From: Candidatus Poribacteria bacterium
GTDB lineage: Bacteria; Poribacteria; WGA-4E; WGA-3G
Direction of reading: 5' to 3'
Length of the DNA: 64,000 bases
Assembly: GCA_022821965.1 (NCBI GenBank)
Contig: JAJECN010000002.1
Span: 181,900 to 245,899 of the forward strand
The position numbers were made by a program, and so were the translations under genes. Below the pieces are notes generated by a model. The model had not been told where the DNA came from and did no database searches. It saw only the letters and a program-made list of their open reading frames with translations. Below are positions 42,369 through 50,963 of this stretch, one piece after another (positions within the stretch are counted from its first letter, which is position 1; the number at the start of each line of letters is the position of its first letter).

Positions 42369-44819
42369 ATGAAACATTTGAAATCTATAACACTCATTGC
42401 GCTAATAATTATGGGTTGCGTAACCTTTGCAAACGCCCAAGACAATCAAGAAGCACCAAAGCTCTCGGAGGAACAGAAACGGTTTGACCTCAATGGAGAT
42501 GGTAAACTGAGCAATGAAGAAGATGAACTCATGCTTCGAGTTACAGGCTTAGAAGCGTTCACCGGCGATAAGCTCAGCCGTGAAGAGATTGAGAAGATGC
42601 AACGCAGCATGGAGCCTGATAGAGGCTTCGGTCCCCCGGGTGGGATGCCTCCATTTGGTGGTGGACGAGGCGGACCGCGCCCACCGGAAAAACTGGTCGA
42701 CCAGTTTGATAAGGATAAAGACGGAAAACTAACCGGTGCTGAACGGGAAGCAGCACTACAGATGCGTGGCGGTAGTGGCTCGTCTCTAATACCCAAGGAA
42801 GATCTACGCGATGGCGTTCAAAACGATGTGCAAGCAAGCCTGGCATCGACACCAGAAGATTCACCGTCACTCCATGACGCACAAACAGTTCGGACGCTCT
42901 ATCTCCGATTCCATCACGAAGATTGGTCCGAGCAGATGAGTGCATTTTATCGCACGGATATTGAGGTTCCGGCAGAATTAATTGTTGATGGAAAAGTTTA
43001 CTCAAACGTTGGGGTCCACTTTCGAGGCACCTCTTCTTACTTTACAGTCAGATCAGACAAAAAATCCTTCAATATTGCCGTTGATTATGGTGAAGATGGA
43101 CAACGCCTTTACGGTTACAAAACGCTCAATTTGCTGAACGGGCATGTTGATGCCTCTTTCCTTCGTGAAGTACTCTATAATCAGATTTCACGAGACTACA
43201 TGCCCGCGATGAAAACGAACTTTGTGAAATTGGTTATCAACGGCGAAAATTGGGGCGTTTATATCAATCTCCAACAATACAACAAGGACTTTCTCGCCGA
43301 GTGGTTCGGCACAAAAGGTGGTGTCCGTTGGAAAGTGGGTCCCGGTAGAGGGGGTGCCCTGAACTATGCTGGAGACGATTCAGCAACGTATCAAGAAACA
43401 TATCAACTCAAAACCCGCAATGTTCAGAACCCTTGGGAAGGTCTTATTACGCTCACTAAAATGCTTGACGATTCTACACCTGACGCAGAACTTGCGGAAA
43501 ATCTTCCAGCCATTCTTAACATCGATCAAGTCCTATGGCAACTCGCCGTTTCAAACGTTTTTATGGATGACGACGGCTACATCCACAAAGGTGGCGATTA
43601 TGCTATCTATCAAGATGTCAACGGCAGATTCCACCTCGTACCCCACGATAACAACGAAAGCTTAAGATTTGGTCGATCGGGTCGAGGAGGTCCCGGCGGC
43701 GGTGGTCCCGGCGGTTGGTCGTGGGGGAATTTAGAAAATGGAATGGTATCACCTGTTGCGCATGAAGATAATCCGATGCGACCTCTTATTAATCGGCTAC
43801 TCTCAAACCCAGAGTGGCGCGCACGGTATCTCGCGCACGTCCGAACCGTCATGGATGAATGGCTCGATTGGGAAGTGTTTGAACCAATTATCAAGGAATA
43901 TCAAACGCTGATTGATGCAGAGGTGCGACAAGACGATAAGAAGCTTTACGGGTACCAAGAGTTCGCGATTGATGTTCCAGAGGACCTCAAGCGTTTCATA
44001 ACGCAAAGACGTGAGCATCTGCGCAATCATCCCGAACTCAACAAGCCAACACCACAAATTACTTCCGTTGAGATCGAATCCGGAAAATCTCCGATAGCCA
44101 ACCAACCTGTTTTAGTTAAAGCGACACTCGATAAATCAATTGCCGTTGATACGGTTTTGTTGTATTATAGTAGCGAACGGTATGTCGTTTTCAATCAGGT
44201 GCTGATGACAAAGGACGGGAATGGCTATGTTGGACACATTCCCGGTTTTCCGGCAGGCACCACAGTCTACTATTACGTTGAGGCGAATGCCGTGAAGACG
44301 CATGGTACAACTGCTTTCTCACCAGTGAGGGCAGAACAAGGCGCGGCGCGGTACCGAGTCGGTGTTCCTGTCGCGAAAAAGACACCTGTTGTCATTAACG
44401 AACTGATGGCAGCCAATACCAAAAGTCTTGCTGATCCGCAAGGACAACACGAAGACTGGCTTGAACTGCACAACCTCACCAACGAGGTAGTAAATCTCTC
44501 TGGAATGTACTTGAGTGATAAAATGGATAACCCCAAAAAATGGGCGTTTCCAGAGAATACGACGATTCCAGCACAAGGCTATCTCCTCGTATGGTTAGAT
44601 GAAGATGGCAAAGCCGAAGGACTCCATGCGAACTTCAAGTTGTCACGTAACGGCGAAACTGTAATGCTCGTTGATACTGATATACGTGGCAACCAAGTGC
44701 TTGATACAGTGACGTTTGAAAAACAGGAGAAGGATGTTGCATTCGGCAGATGGCCGAACGGTAGCGGCGAACTTAAACAGATCCAAACCACGCCGGGTAA
44801 AGAAAACGTGCTTCAATAA
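42369..44819 (+). CDS. Secreted CotH protein with EF-hands and lamin-tail domain
   Basis: Domains in order: signal peptide (to about residue 24); EF-hand-like loop FDLNGDGKLSNEED (39-52); Gly/Pro/Phe-rich linker (85-105); second EF-hand FDKDKDGKLTGAERE (113-127); CotH kinase-like region (175-600) with VGVHFRGTSSY, KKSFNIAVDYG, LNLLNGHVDASFLRE, and GVYINLQQYNKDFL; a beta-sandwich (600-690); lamin-tail domain (VVINELMAANTKSLAD, WLELHNLT, YLLVWLDEDGKAEGLHANF) to the end. CotH proteins are atypical protein kinases that phosphorylate partners; lamin-tail domains bind surfaces. The LTD is a sign of an exported cell-surface protein. It starts after AGGAG. Confidence 0.9.
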   Translation: MKHLKSITLIALIIMGCVTFANAQDNQEAPKLSEEQKRFDLNGDGKLSNEEDELMLRVTGLEAFTGDKLSREEIEKMQRSMEPDRGFGPPGGMPPFGGGRGGPRPPEKLVDQFDKDKDGKLTGAEREAALQMRGGSGSSLIPKEDLRDGVQNDVQASLASTPEDSPSLHDAQTVRTLYLRFHHEDWSEQMSAFYRTDIEVPAELIVDGKVYSNVGVHFRGTSSYFTVRSDKKSFNIAVDYGEDGQRLYGYKTLNLLNGHVDASFLREVLYNQISRDYMPAMKTNFVKLVINGENWGVYINLQQYNKDFLAEWFGTKGGVRWKVGPGRGGALNYAGDDSATYQETYQLKTRNVQNPWEGLITLTKMLDDSTPDAELAENLPAILNIDQVLWQLAVSNVFMDDDGYIHKGGDYAIYQDVNGRFHLVPHDNNESLRFGRSGRGGPGGGGPGGWSWGNLENGMVSPVAHEDNPMRPLINRLLSNPEWRARYLAHVRTVMDEWLDWEVFEPIIKEYQTLIDAEVRQDDKKLYGYQEFAIDVPEDLKRFITQRREHLRNHPELNKPTPQITSVEIESGKSPIANQPVLVKATLDKSIAVDTVLLYYSSERYVVFNQVLMTKDGNGYVGHIPGFPAGTTVYYYVEANAVKTHGTTAFSPVRAEQGAARYRVGVPVAKKTPVVINELMAANTKSLADPQGQHEDWLELHNLTNEVVNLSGMYLSDKMDNPKKWAFPENTTIPAQGYLLVWLDEDGKAEGLHANFKLSRNGETVMLVDTDIRGNQVLDTVTFEKQEKDVAFGRWPNGSGELKQIQTTPGKENVLQ

Positions 44820-44994
44820 AACAAAACGAACTTTTTTTTTTCTAAGTTGTCTAATTGAGCAAGAAAGCCACTTAGTTACTTCCAATACTTACGAATTTCG
44901 CTTGTTCCAAGTGAAATTTAATCAAGATCGTTGGAAAATTAAACGGTTCCGAATTGAATGAAAGCATTTTATTTTTGCGGTTTGGAGAAAGAGT

Positions 44995-45615
44995 ATGCCC
45001 GTTGCAACCCCTACGACTACTATGCAAACCTATTCGGAGATGGGCAAAACCGAAGAATTGGATCTCGCACAGGAACGTGAGATTGTTTTACGCTGTCAAA
45101 ATGGCGATGCTGATGCGATGGGGACTCTCATAATTCAATACCAACATTGGGTCTATAACATCGCTTACGGTATACTCGGTCACCACCAAGATGCCCAAGA
45201 TGTATCGCAAGATGCCTTTCTCTCGGCATGGGAAAATATTGGAAAATTCCAATTCCGTTCCCGATTCTCTACATGGCTCTACCGCATTGTTAAAAATAAA
45301 TGTCTTAACCATATTGATCAATATCAACGTCGAAAAACTGATCCGACGGAGATAGATGATTCACAACCGTGGGTTCCTCTTGATACAGCAACACCGGAAG
45401 AGGCAGCACTACGCACTGAAGAGAAAGAAATTGTGCACGCCGCTCTCGCGAAACTCAAAGATAGCCATAGAGAAATTCTGGTGCTGAGAGAACTACGAGA
45501 TTTACCTTATGAAGAAATAGCAGAAATCCTGGGATGTACATTGGGACGTGTTAAATCTCGGTTACACGAAGCCCGAAAAGCACTGAAAAAAGAACTGGAG
45601 CGAGTCGAGTGGTAA
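44995..45615 (+). CDS. ECF sigma factor (RpoE/SigE-like)
   Basis: The 206-residue protein has sigma-2 (LIIQYQHWVYNIAYGIL, then DAQDVSQDAFLSAWENI and FRSRFSTWLYRIVKN) and sigma-4 (LAKLKDSHREILVLRELRDL and the HTH PYEEIAEILGCTLGRVKSRLHEARKAL). It directs core polymerase to extracytoplasmic-stress promoters. It starts after GGAG at seven bases; the anti-sigma gene begins 31 bp downstream and an RseB-like gene follows, so the order matches rpoE-rseA-rseB. The 175-bp gap upstream has a T10 tract but no gene or clear promoter. Confidence 0.95.
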   Translation: MPVATPTTTMQTYSEMGKTEELDLAQEREIVLRCQNGDADAMGTLIIQYQHWVYNIAYGILGHHQDAQDVSQDAFLSAWENIGKFQFRSRFSTWLYRIVKNKCLNHIDQYQRRKTDPTEIDDSQPWVPLDTATPEEAALRTEEKEIVHAALAKLKDSHREILVLRELRDLPYEEIAEILGCTLGRVKSRLHEARKALKKELERVEW

Positions 45616-45645
45616 ATATCCTTACCGCTATCCTCGAATTTAAAA

Positions 45646-46398
45646 ATGAACCACAGCCGCATCCAAAAAGAACTATCAGCCTATTTAGATAATGAATTAT
45701 CGCCAAGCAAGCGTGAACAGGTTGAAATACATCTCCGTTCTTGTAGTGAATGTTCCGAAATGCTGTCGGCGTTCCAGAAGAACCGTCAGATGATCGCGGA
45801 CTCCGCGCATCCGGTGCCATCAGCGCTTAAAGACACAGTGATGGCAAAGATACACACCGAATTTCAAGACGAGTTATCAGCCTACTTAGATAATGAATTA
45901 GCACCCGCTATGCGCGAACGGGTCGAAGCACACCTTCACACCTGCAACGAGTCTTCCGAAATGCTCACAGCATTTCAGAAAAATCGTGAGATGATCAAAG
46001 GTCTTGAGCATCCAGCTCCGTCATCTATTAAAGACGCAGTGATGGCAAAAATACACGAGCAAGCAGCAAAGGCACGTGTAGAAGAACCTACTCGCACACG
46101 GTGGCTACCAGATATTGGGCAATGGCTACCTGATTTTGGACGCTGGTTCCTCCGCCCCGTTACAGCAGGCGCAACAGGTGTACTGACACTCGTGCTGGTT
46201 TTGGGTGCTCTCTACTTTTATCCGACGACACCACAATATGACGAAACACTTGATTACTACTTTGGGCTTTACACAGAACAACTCGAAGACAACCCTTTGA
46301 AGTCAAGTGTCGGCAGCCCACTCAGTCTGGAATCGCTACCTCCAGAAACTATTGAAGAGGTCGAGGAACAGATTCTTGATTTCTATGTGGAGAATTAA
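45646..46398 (+). CDS. Anti-sigma factor with duplicated zinc domain
   Basis: Two copies of a zf-HC2/anti-sigma zinc domain are in tandem: residues 4-68 (LSAYLDNELSPSKREQVEIH, then His29-Cys33-Cys36) and residues 74-138 (LSAYLDNELAPAMRERVEAH, His96-Cys100 but Ser103 in place of the second Cys). A single membrane segment follows (residues 172-192, VTAGATGVLTLVLVLGALYF), then a periplasmic tail with an acidic C-terminus. In the resting state such proteins hold the sigma factor at the membrane. The second copy appears to have lost one zinc ligand. It lies between the sigma gene and the RseB-like gene; the ribosome site is weak. Confidence 0.9.
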   Translation: MNHSRIQKELSAYLDNELSPSKREQVEIHLRSCSECSEMLSAFQKNRQMIADSAHPVPSALKDTVMAKIHTEFQDELSAYLDNELAPAMRERVEAHLHTCNESSEMLTAFQKNREMIKGLEHPAPSSIKDAVMAKIHEQAAKARVEEPTRTRWLPDIGQWLPDFGRWFLRPVTAGATGVLTLVLVLGALYFYPTTPQYDETLDYYFGLYTEQLEDNPLKSSVGSPLSLESLPPETIEEVEEQILDFYVEN

Positions 46399-46418
46399 AT
46401 TTTTCAACAGGTGAATCC

Positions 46419-47519
46419 ATGCAAACGCATACGTTTCTAATTCTTCATAAGGACTTACAATCTAAACATCATCTCTTATGGTCTGCAGTCTTAGCCTTTT
46501 TGCTGTGGATACCGCACACCCTCTTTGCTGATGTTAGTACGCTTGAACGCATCGCGGAAGCCGAGCGTAAAGCCAGTTACGTAGGTCTCCGCGTGAAGAC
46601 GTTTAGTTCGTCAAGAGGGACACGCACTTTTGAAGAGGTGGTCATTCATAAATCCGCAGATGTGTCGTATCGGAAGGTGGTATCCGCAGTCGGTGAGCGA
46701 CATTCGCATGAAGGTTCGCGCGGCAGAGACGAACACCGAAACGATAATAGAAGAAGAGATGATAACGAGGATCGCAGAGACCGTCGGGAAAGAAACCGGG
46801 ATCGGAGCGAATGGCGACAAGTTGAAAGTCCATTCTCCAAGAAACAGATTGAACTGATCGCCCAAAATTACAACTTGGAAGTATCACCATCCACAGAAAG
46901 CATAGCGAACTATGAAACGGATATCCTAACGATCACACCTAAATTCGCTGACAGACCCACAAAGCGAATTTTCTTTGCCCGCAAAAACGGTGTTATCTTG
47001 CGCGTAGAGGACCTGGACGCTGAAGGCGTGCTTCGGGAGATGTTTGTTTATACACGAATTAGTTTTGATCCTGAAACCGTGGAACGAAAATGGCAGATTT
47101 TTGAAAAAGAGATAAAGCAGCGACCACCTCGAATCAACGCAATTTCACTTGACGAGGCGAAAAAAATGCTTAAAACGAAACCTATACAACCTGAGTACAT
47201 GCCCCCGGGGTTCCAATTGCAGGAGGTGCGTAGCATAAGAAGTCGGGAAAACGACTCAATTCTTCTTGAATATACAGATGGATTGGTAACTTTCACGCTG
47301 TTTGAAAAAGGGGGCAAGCCACCCCGTCTCGGCGATAGAGAACGTAGAGGAACAGAGATTGAAATTGGCGGTCAAAAGGTATATAAACACCGGTTCGGAA
47401 CAACAGATGCCTTCAGATGGTCAGGAGCGAAAATCCACTTCTTTTTGGTCGGCGCAATACCGACTGCTGAAATGCAGAAGATCGTAGAATCCGTTATCCA
47501 AAAAACAAAGCAAAAGTAG
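46419..47519 (+). CDS. MucB/RseB-like periplasmic sigma-regulator
   Basis: Signal sequence (LLWSAVLAFLLWIPHTLFAD), then STLERIAEAERKASYVGLRVKTF, a typical MucB/RseB N-terminal domain opening, with a lipid-binding-like beta structure in the middle (RIFFARKNGVILRVEDLD) and a small C-terminal domain (PEYMPPGFQLQEVRSIRS, KVYKHRFGTTDAFRWSGAKIHFFLVG). RseB guards the anti-sigma factor from proteolysis and may sense lipid stress. Residues 85-130 hold an Arg/Asp/Glu-rich insertion (RDEHRNDNRRRDDNEDRR) absent from classical RseB. Follows the anti-sigma gene by 20 bp. Confidence 0.8.
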   Translation: MQTHTFLILHKDLQSKHHLLWSAVLAFLLWIPHTLFADVSTLERIAEAERKASYVGLRVKTFSSSRGTRTFEEVVIHKSADVSYRKVVSAVGERHSHEGSRGRDEHRNDNRRRDDNEDRRDRRERNRDRSEWRQVESPFSKKQIELIAQNYNLEVSPSTESIANYETDILTITPKFADRPTKRIFFARKNGVILRVEDLDAEGVLREMFVYTRISFDPETVERKWQIFEKEIKQRPPRINAISLDEAKKMLKTKPIQPEYMPPGFQLQEVRSIRSRENDSILLEYTDGLVTFTLFEKGGKPPRLGDRERRGTEIEIGGQKVYKHRFGTTDAFRWSGAKIHFFLVGAIPTAEMQKIVESVIQKTKQK

Positions 47520-47529
47520 GGAGAAAACT

Positions 47530-48339
47530 ATGCAGATATGCCACGCCCTCATGTTAGGCATCATTGTTACTGGTTTATTGTTCATTAGTAATGCGGGAGC
47601 TGACAGCATAAAGACCGAACTTGAAAAATCACCGCGCCACGGTGAATGGGTAAAAGTCACGACCCCGGATGGGCGTGTTGTCAATACGTTTGTTGTTTAT
47701 CCAGAGGTAAAAGAACCAGCAACGGCTATCATCGTTATCCACGAAATTTTTGGACTCACCGATTGGATTCGCCTCGTGGCAGACAGACTCGCCGCCGAAG
47801 GCTTTGTCGCAATTTGCCCTGACCTGCTTTCCGGCATGGGACCTGATGGCGGCGGCACAGAGAGCTTCGATTCCGGTGATGATGTCCGACGGAGTATCCG
47901 AGAACTCTCACCTTCTCAAGTCACATCAGATCTGGATGCCATTCAGAAATATGCCAGAGACCTGCCCTCAACCAATGAAAAGGTCGCTGTTTCCGGCTTC
48001 TGCTGGGGTGGTGGACAAACATTCAGTTATGCCGTCTATTCCGATACAATAGCCGCTGGATTCGTGTTCTACGGTCGCGCCGCAGCACCGGAAAACATCC
48101 CCAAAATATCAGCACCAATATACGGCTTTTATGGCGAAAGTGACAACCGTATCAATGCCACAATTGATGCCACCAAAGCCGCAGCTGATGCCGCAAACGT
48201 CACTTATGAACCCGTCATCTATGAAGGGGTCGGTCACGCTTTCTTGAGGCGTGGTATGGCAGAAGACGCAAACGACGCACAGAAATCCGCCACCAAAGCC
48301 GCATGGGAACGGTGGATATCTCTTCTACAAGAACTCTAA
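47530..48339 (+). CDS. Exported dienelactone-hydrolase family protein
   Basis: A signal peptide (LGIIVTGLLFISNAGAD) precedes an alpha/beta hydrolase of the dienelactone hydrolase family: IIVIHEIFGLTDWIRLVADRLA, GFVAICPDLLSG, catalytic Cys in SGFCWGGGQTF, Asp in FYGESDNRIN and His in GVGHAFLRRG. The Cys nucleophile is the family's usual one. It hydrolyses small lactones or esters, here outside the cytoplasm. It starts after GGGAG eight bases upstream, 10 bp after the RseB-like gene, so it may be part of the sigma operon output. Confidence 0.85.
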   Translation: MQICHALMLGIIVTGLLFISNAGADSIKTELEKSPRHGEWVKVTTPDGRVVNTFVVYPEVKEPATAIIVIHEIFGLTDWIRLVADRLAAEGFVAICPDLLSGMGPDGGGTESFDSGDDVRRSIRELSPSQVTSDLDAIQKYARDLPSTNEKVAVSGFCWGGGQTFSYAVYSDTIAAGFVFYGRAAAPENIPKISAPIYGFYGESDNRINATIDATKAAADAANVTYEPVIYEGVGHAFLRRGMAEDANDAQKSATKAAWERWISLLQEL

Positions 48340-48408
48340 ACATTTCTATATCCTTTTGTCGTATGCATGGGGTGGTTCCGAATCCATCCCTATTTTTTCT
48401 CAAAAGGC

Positions 48409-48438
48409 TTGACATTACAACAAACCGTATGGTATCTT
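48409..48438 (+). promoter_or_regulatory. Sigma-70-type promoter in front of the PIN remnant
   Basis: TTGACA (48409-48414, perfect) and TATCTT (48433-48438) are 18 bp apart. Transcription would start near 48445 and would run through the PIN remnant into the small gene at 48581. Confidence 0.5.
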
Positions 48439-48441
48439 TAA

Positions 48442-48603
48442 TTTAGGCGTTCCCGAAATGAAATTTCCAACATTTTTCTCACAACAGATGACTCACTATT
48501 GAAGATCGCCAAACGCGTCGATTCAGAGCTTCACGTCCGGGGCGAATACCCAGACACATGGCTACAAGAGGAAATAGGACATGAATATAAGAAATATGAC
48601 TGA
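48442..48603 (+). pseudogene. 5'-truncated PIN-domain (VapC-like) toxin remnant
   Basis: A stop-bounded frame without any ATG or GTG start reads NIFLTTDDSLLKIAKRVDSE, then a segment ending VRGEYPDTWLQEE, and stops at 48603. The FLTTDD-xLL stretch followed by V-x-x-P-x-x-WLxE is how many bacterial PIN-domain ribonuclease toxins end, including the catalytic Asp of the last motif. The first about 100 residues with the other acidic residues are missing. The stop overlaps the start of the next gene, as in an intact two-gene unit. An active protein could not be made. Confidence 0.6.
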
Positions 48604-48790
48604 CGAAGAAATTTACGTAGCTGGGCTTAAAGTACTCTCTGAGAAACTCGGTGCTGCTGGGATGATTCGATTCCTTCGGCAGTGTGAACCAGCTACAGGC
48701 AATTTTACGGAGGAACGCAAGGAATGGATCGCTGACGAACCAGACATCAGGACAATCGCAAAGCGGATCCAACGGACTCACCAAACGTAA
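48581..48790 (+). CDS. Small protein, probable partner of the lost PIN gene
   Basis: This 69-residue protein starts at ATG 48581 with AGGA upstream, overlapping the end of the PIN remnant by 23 bases. It reads MTDEEIYVAGLKVLSEKLG, then AAGMIRFLRQCEPATGNFTEERKEW and a basic end. Similar small proteins (D/E-E-L/I..AGL.VL...LG...RFL) are commonly found next to PIN-type genes, but I cannot name a family. Whether it is an antitoxin is inference. It is in a transcript with the remnant, and the next gene is 88 bp away. Confidence 0.65.
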   Translation: MNIRNMTDEEIYVAGLKVLSEKLGAAGMIRFLRQCEPATGNFTEERKEWIADEPDIRTIAKRIQRTHQT

Positions 48791-48877
48791 ATATAAAGTA
48801 TTCCGAAGTAGGACATGATTCTTCACTGGTAAGAGTGTCCTATAGTCGTGAAACTCTTTATCTAAGAAAGAATATAC

Positions 48878-49642
48878 ATGGCAAACCGACTCAAAGATAA
48901 GATCACAGTTATCACAGGGGCAGCGCGAGGTATTGGCGCGAAAAGTGCTGAACTGTTTGCAGGTGAAGGTGCAGCTGTCGCGATTTGGGATATCAACGCC
49001 GAGCGCGGCGAAGCGACCACACAACAGATTCAAGACTCCGGTGGAACCGCCCTCTTCTGCAAGTGTGATATAACAGACACAGCACAGATTGAAACTGCTG
49101 TCGCACAGATCACGTCCGAACTTGGCAATCCAAATGTGCTGTTCAATAACGCCGGTATTGCTGTCGTAGGTGAATTAGAAGAGATCTCTGAAGCAGACTG
49201 GGATCGGCAATACGCCGTCAATGTAAAGAGCATCTACCTCGTCTCACGGGCGATAATTCCGTTGATGCGCGAAGCCGGTGGCGGTTCGATTATCAACATG
49301 GCAAGCGAATCTGCTTATGTCGGGTTTCCGATGCACCCCGCCTATACCTCCTCCAAAGCCGCTGTCGTACACCTCTCACGAAGCATGGCGGTTCGGTATG
49401 CTGAAGACAACATCCGTGTTAACAGCCTCTGCCCCGGCACGATTAACACTGAACTCTATCAAGAATTCCTATCAAAGCAGCCAGACCCAGAGACAATCAA
49501 CAAAGAAATCAAAGAGATGCATCCGTTGGGCATCGGCGAACCGGAAGATATTGCTTGGGCAGCAGTCTATTTAGCCTCTGACGAATCAAGATACATGACC
49601 GGTGCCCCGATGCTCGTTGAGGGCGGCATCCTATCGCTCTAA
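48878..49642 (+). CDS. Short-chain dehydrogenase/reductase
   Basis: This 254-residue classical SDR has the cofactor motif TGAARGIG near residue 13, Asp after the second strand (WDIN, indicating NAD preference), NNAG near 89, catalytic Ser in NMASESAYV, Tyr-x-x-x-Lys in AYTSSKAAV, and PG in LCPGTINTEL. Products and substrates cannot be assigned. It starts at ATG 48878; the ribosome site is weak (AAGAAAG). It stands alone between the PIN remnant and a 400-bp intergenic region. Confidence 0.92.
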   Translation: MANRLKDKITVITGAARGIGAKSAELFAGEGAAVAIWDINAERGEATTQQIQDSGGTALFCKCDITDTAQIETAVAQITSELGNPNVLFNNAGIAVVGELEEISEADWDRQYAVNVKSIYLVSRAIIPLMREAGGGSIINMASESAYVGFPMHPAYTSSKAAVVHLSRSMAVRYAEDNIRVNSLCPGTINTELYQEFLSKQPDPETINKEIKEMHPLGIGEPEDIAWAAVYLASDESRYMTGAPMLVEGGILSL

Positions 49643-49964
49643 ATAGCATCAAGAATACTCTTTCCCACACCTTTCCGTAATCTATCCCTTTATTGCATTC
49701 TCCCCAATTTTTCGTAGAATTAGGCAACCGTTTCGTCCTCAGCTCGCGCCATTATATATGACTGACAAAATGGTTCATCTAATGTTGAGAAATAAAAGGC
49801 GCAGCGTCAAGGTTACTGCACAAATTCGTGCATTTGCCATTAGTCTCTGCCCCATTTGGTGCAGTGTTCTTTCAAATATTTTTATCTCCTAAAAACCGAT
49901 TAATCCCGCGTTCAACCGACTCTCAAGGCGATATTTCCCACCTCACCATAATATCACTCTCAGG
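49643..49964. other. Intergenic stretch without a gene
   Basis: This region between the SDR stop and the sigma-54-like promoter shows no convincing frame, RNA or repeat. A 44-codon frame at 49758-49892 has no ribosome site and no protein-like composition. The short palindrome gcacaaattcgtgc near 49817-49830 is the only structure seen. Confidence 0.5.
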
Positions 49965-49981
49965 TTGGCACATAAATTGCA
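49965..49981 (+). promoter_or_regulatory. Sigma-54-type (-24/-12) promoter for the LamG gene
   Basis: The sequence TTGGCACATAAATTGCA has GG and GC elements exactly 10 bases apart, as in the consensus TGGCACG-N4-TTGCA; only the G after CAC differs. The expected start site lies near 49992, about 50 bases before the ATG at 50042, with AGGAG in the leader. Confidence 0.65.
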
Positions 49982-50041
49982 CATTATTTTACGTTTACCA
50001 TTTCAAAGGAAACTCGACAAATCTATATTAGGAGAAAAAAT

Positions 50042-50860
50042 ATGACACGATTAACCATCTGTACTATCTTTTTTACTGCTGTTATTTTGTTAGTGACGAC
50101 TCACGTGAACGCGAGTCTTGATGAAGACCTCATTTTTTATCTCGACTTTGACAACGTTAAAAAGCAGACAATTGTTGATACGTCGGGTAATGGGCTTGAC
50201 GCAGAGATCATTGAGAATACTGAGATTGTAAAGGGCAAATATGGGGATGCAATCCATATTACGAACAACGGACAGGATTGCGTTAATATCCCTTCTCAGG
50301 AGAAGTTAAAAGTTGTAAATGAAATAACAATGATGGCATGGGTCTATTATCAAGAAACGTGGAAAGGCAAGAAAGTGCACTGGATTGATAAAGGCTGTCA
50401 TTGGTTTGAAGTCAAGTGGGGAGCCTCTTATGGCATCGGTAGTATCGACATCGGTAACGGACCGGAAATCTGGTTGCTTTTAGGGTCGAGGAGTGCCCAT
50501 GGAAATACAGATCGGCAAGAATTCATCGTTCCACATGAAATGAGGGAAAAACGGTGGCATCATGTTGCAGGAAGCTATGACGGAAAAACGACGAAAATCT
50601 ATTTAGATGGTGAAGTTATGGGCGAAGAAAAGAGGGAATTCAACTTCGCTGGTGACAATATCGCACCCGTCTGGATAGGATGCGCAAGAAATAAGTACGC
50701 ATTTGTCAACGGTTCTATTGATGAAGCCGCTGTTTGGCAACGGGGACTCAGTGAAACCGAAATCAAACAAGCAATGTCTGGAAACTTCCTCGCTGTTTCA
50801 CCAACGGATAAAATAGCAACGACCTGGGCAAATATCAAAACAATGTCTGTATATCCATGA
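50042..50860 (+). CDS. Secreted LamG/concanavalin-like protein
   Basis: A signal peptide (FFTAVILLVTTHVNAS) precedes a LamG/laminin-G-like jelly roll: DLIFYLDFDNVKKQTIVDTSGNGLD, NEITMMAWVYYQE, RWHHVAGSYDGKTTKIYLDG, and NGSIDEAAVWQRGLSETEI, all typical of LamG_3/concanavalin domains that bind glycans. The C-terminus (LAVSPTDKIATTWANIKTM) matches in pattern the C-terminus of the secreted protein at 8509-9321. It starts after AGGAG and has an upstream sigma-54-like promoter. It stands in front of the propeller genes and could be coregulated; function is unknown. Confidence 0.82.
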   Translation: MTRLTICTIFFTAVILLVTTHVNASLDEDLIFYLDFDNVKKQTIVDTSGNGLDAEIIENTEIVKGKYGDAIHITNNGQDCVNIPSQEKLKVVNEITMMAWVYYQETWKGKKVHWIDKGCHWFEVKWGASYGIGSIDIGNGPEIWLLLGSRSAHGNTDRQEFIVPHEMREKRWHHVAGSYDGKTTKIYLDGEVMGEEKREFNFAGDNIAPVWIGCARNKYAFVNGSIDEAAVWQRGLSETEIKQAMSGNFLAVSPTDKIATTWANIKTMSVYP

Positions 50861-50963
50861 TAGAAGGTTAATTTTCTAATTTCATAGAAATAATGCAACC
50901 TTTTAAAATCTAAGTTCCGTCACCTAAATCAATAGAGTTTACCTAAATCAAAGGAGTTTTTCA

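Noticed and set aside
49758..49892. 44-codon frame in the 49.6-50.0 kb gap
   Set aside because: No ribosome site and no protein-like composition.
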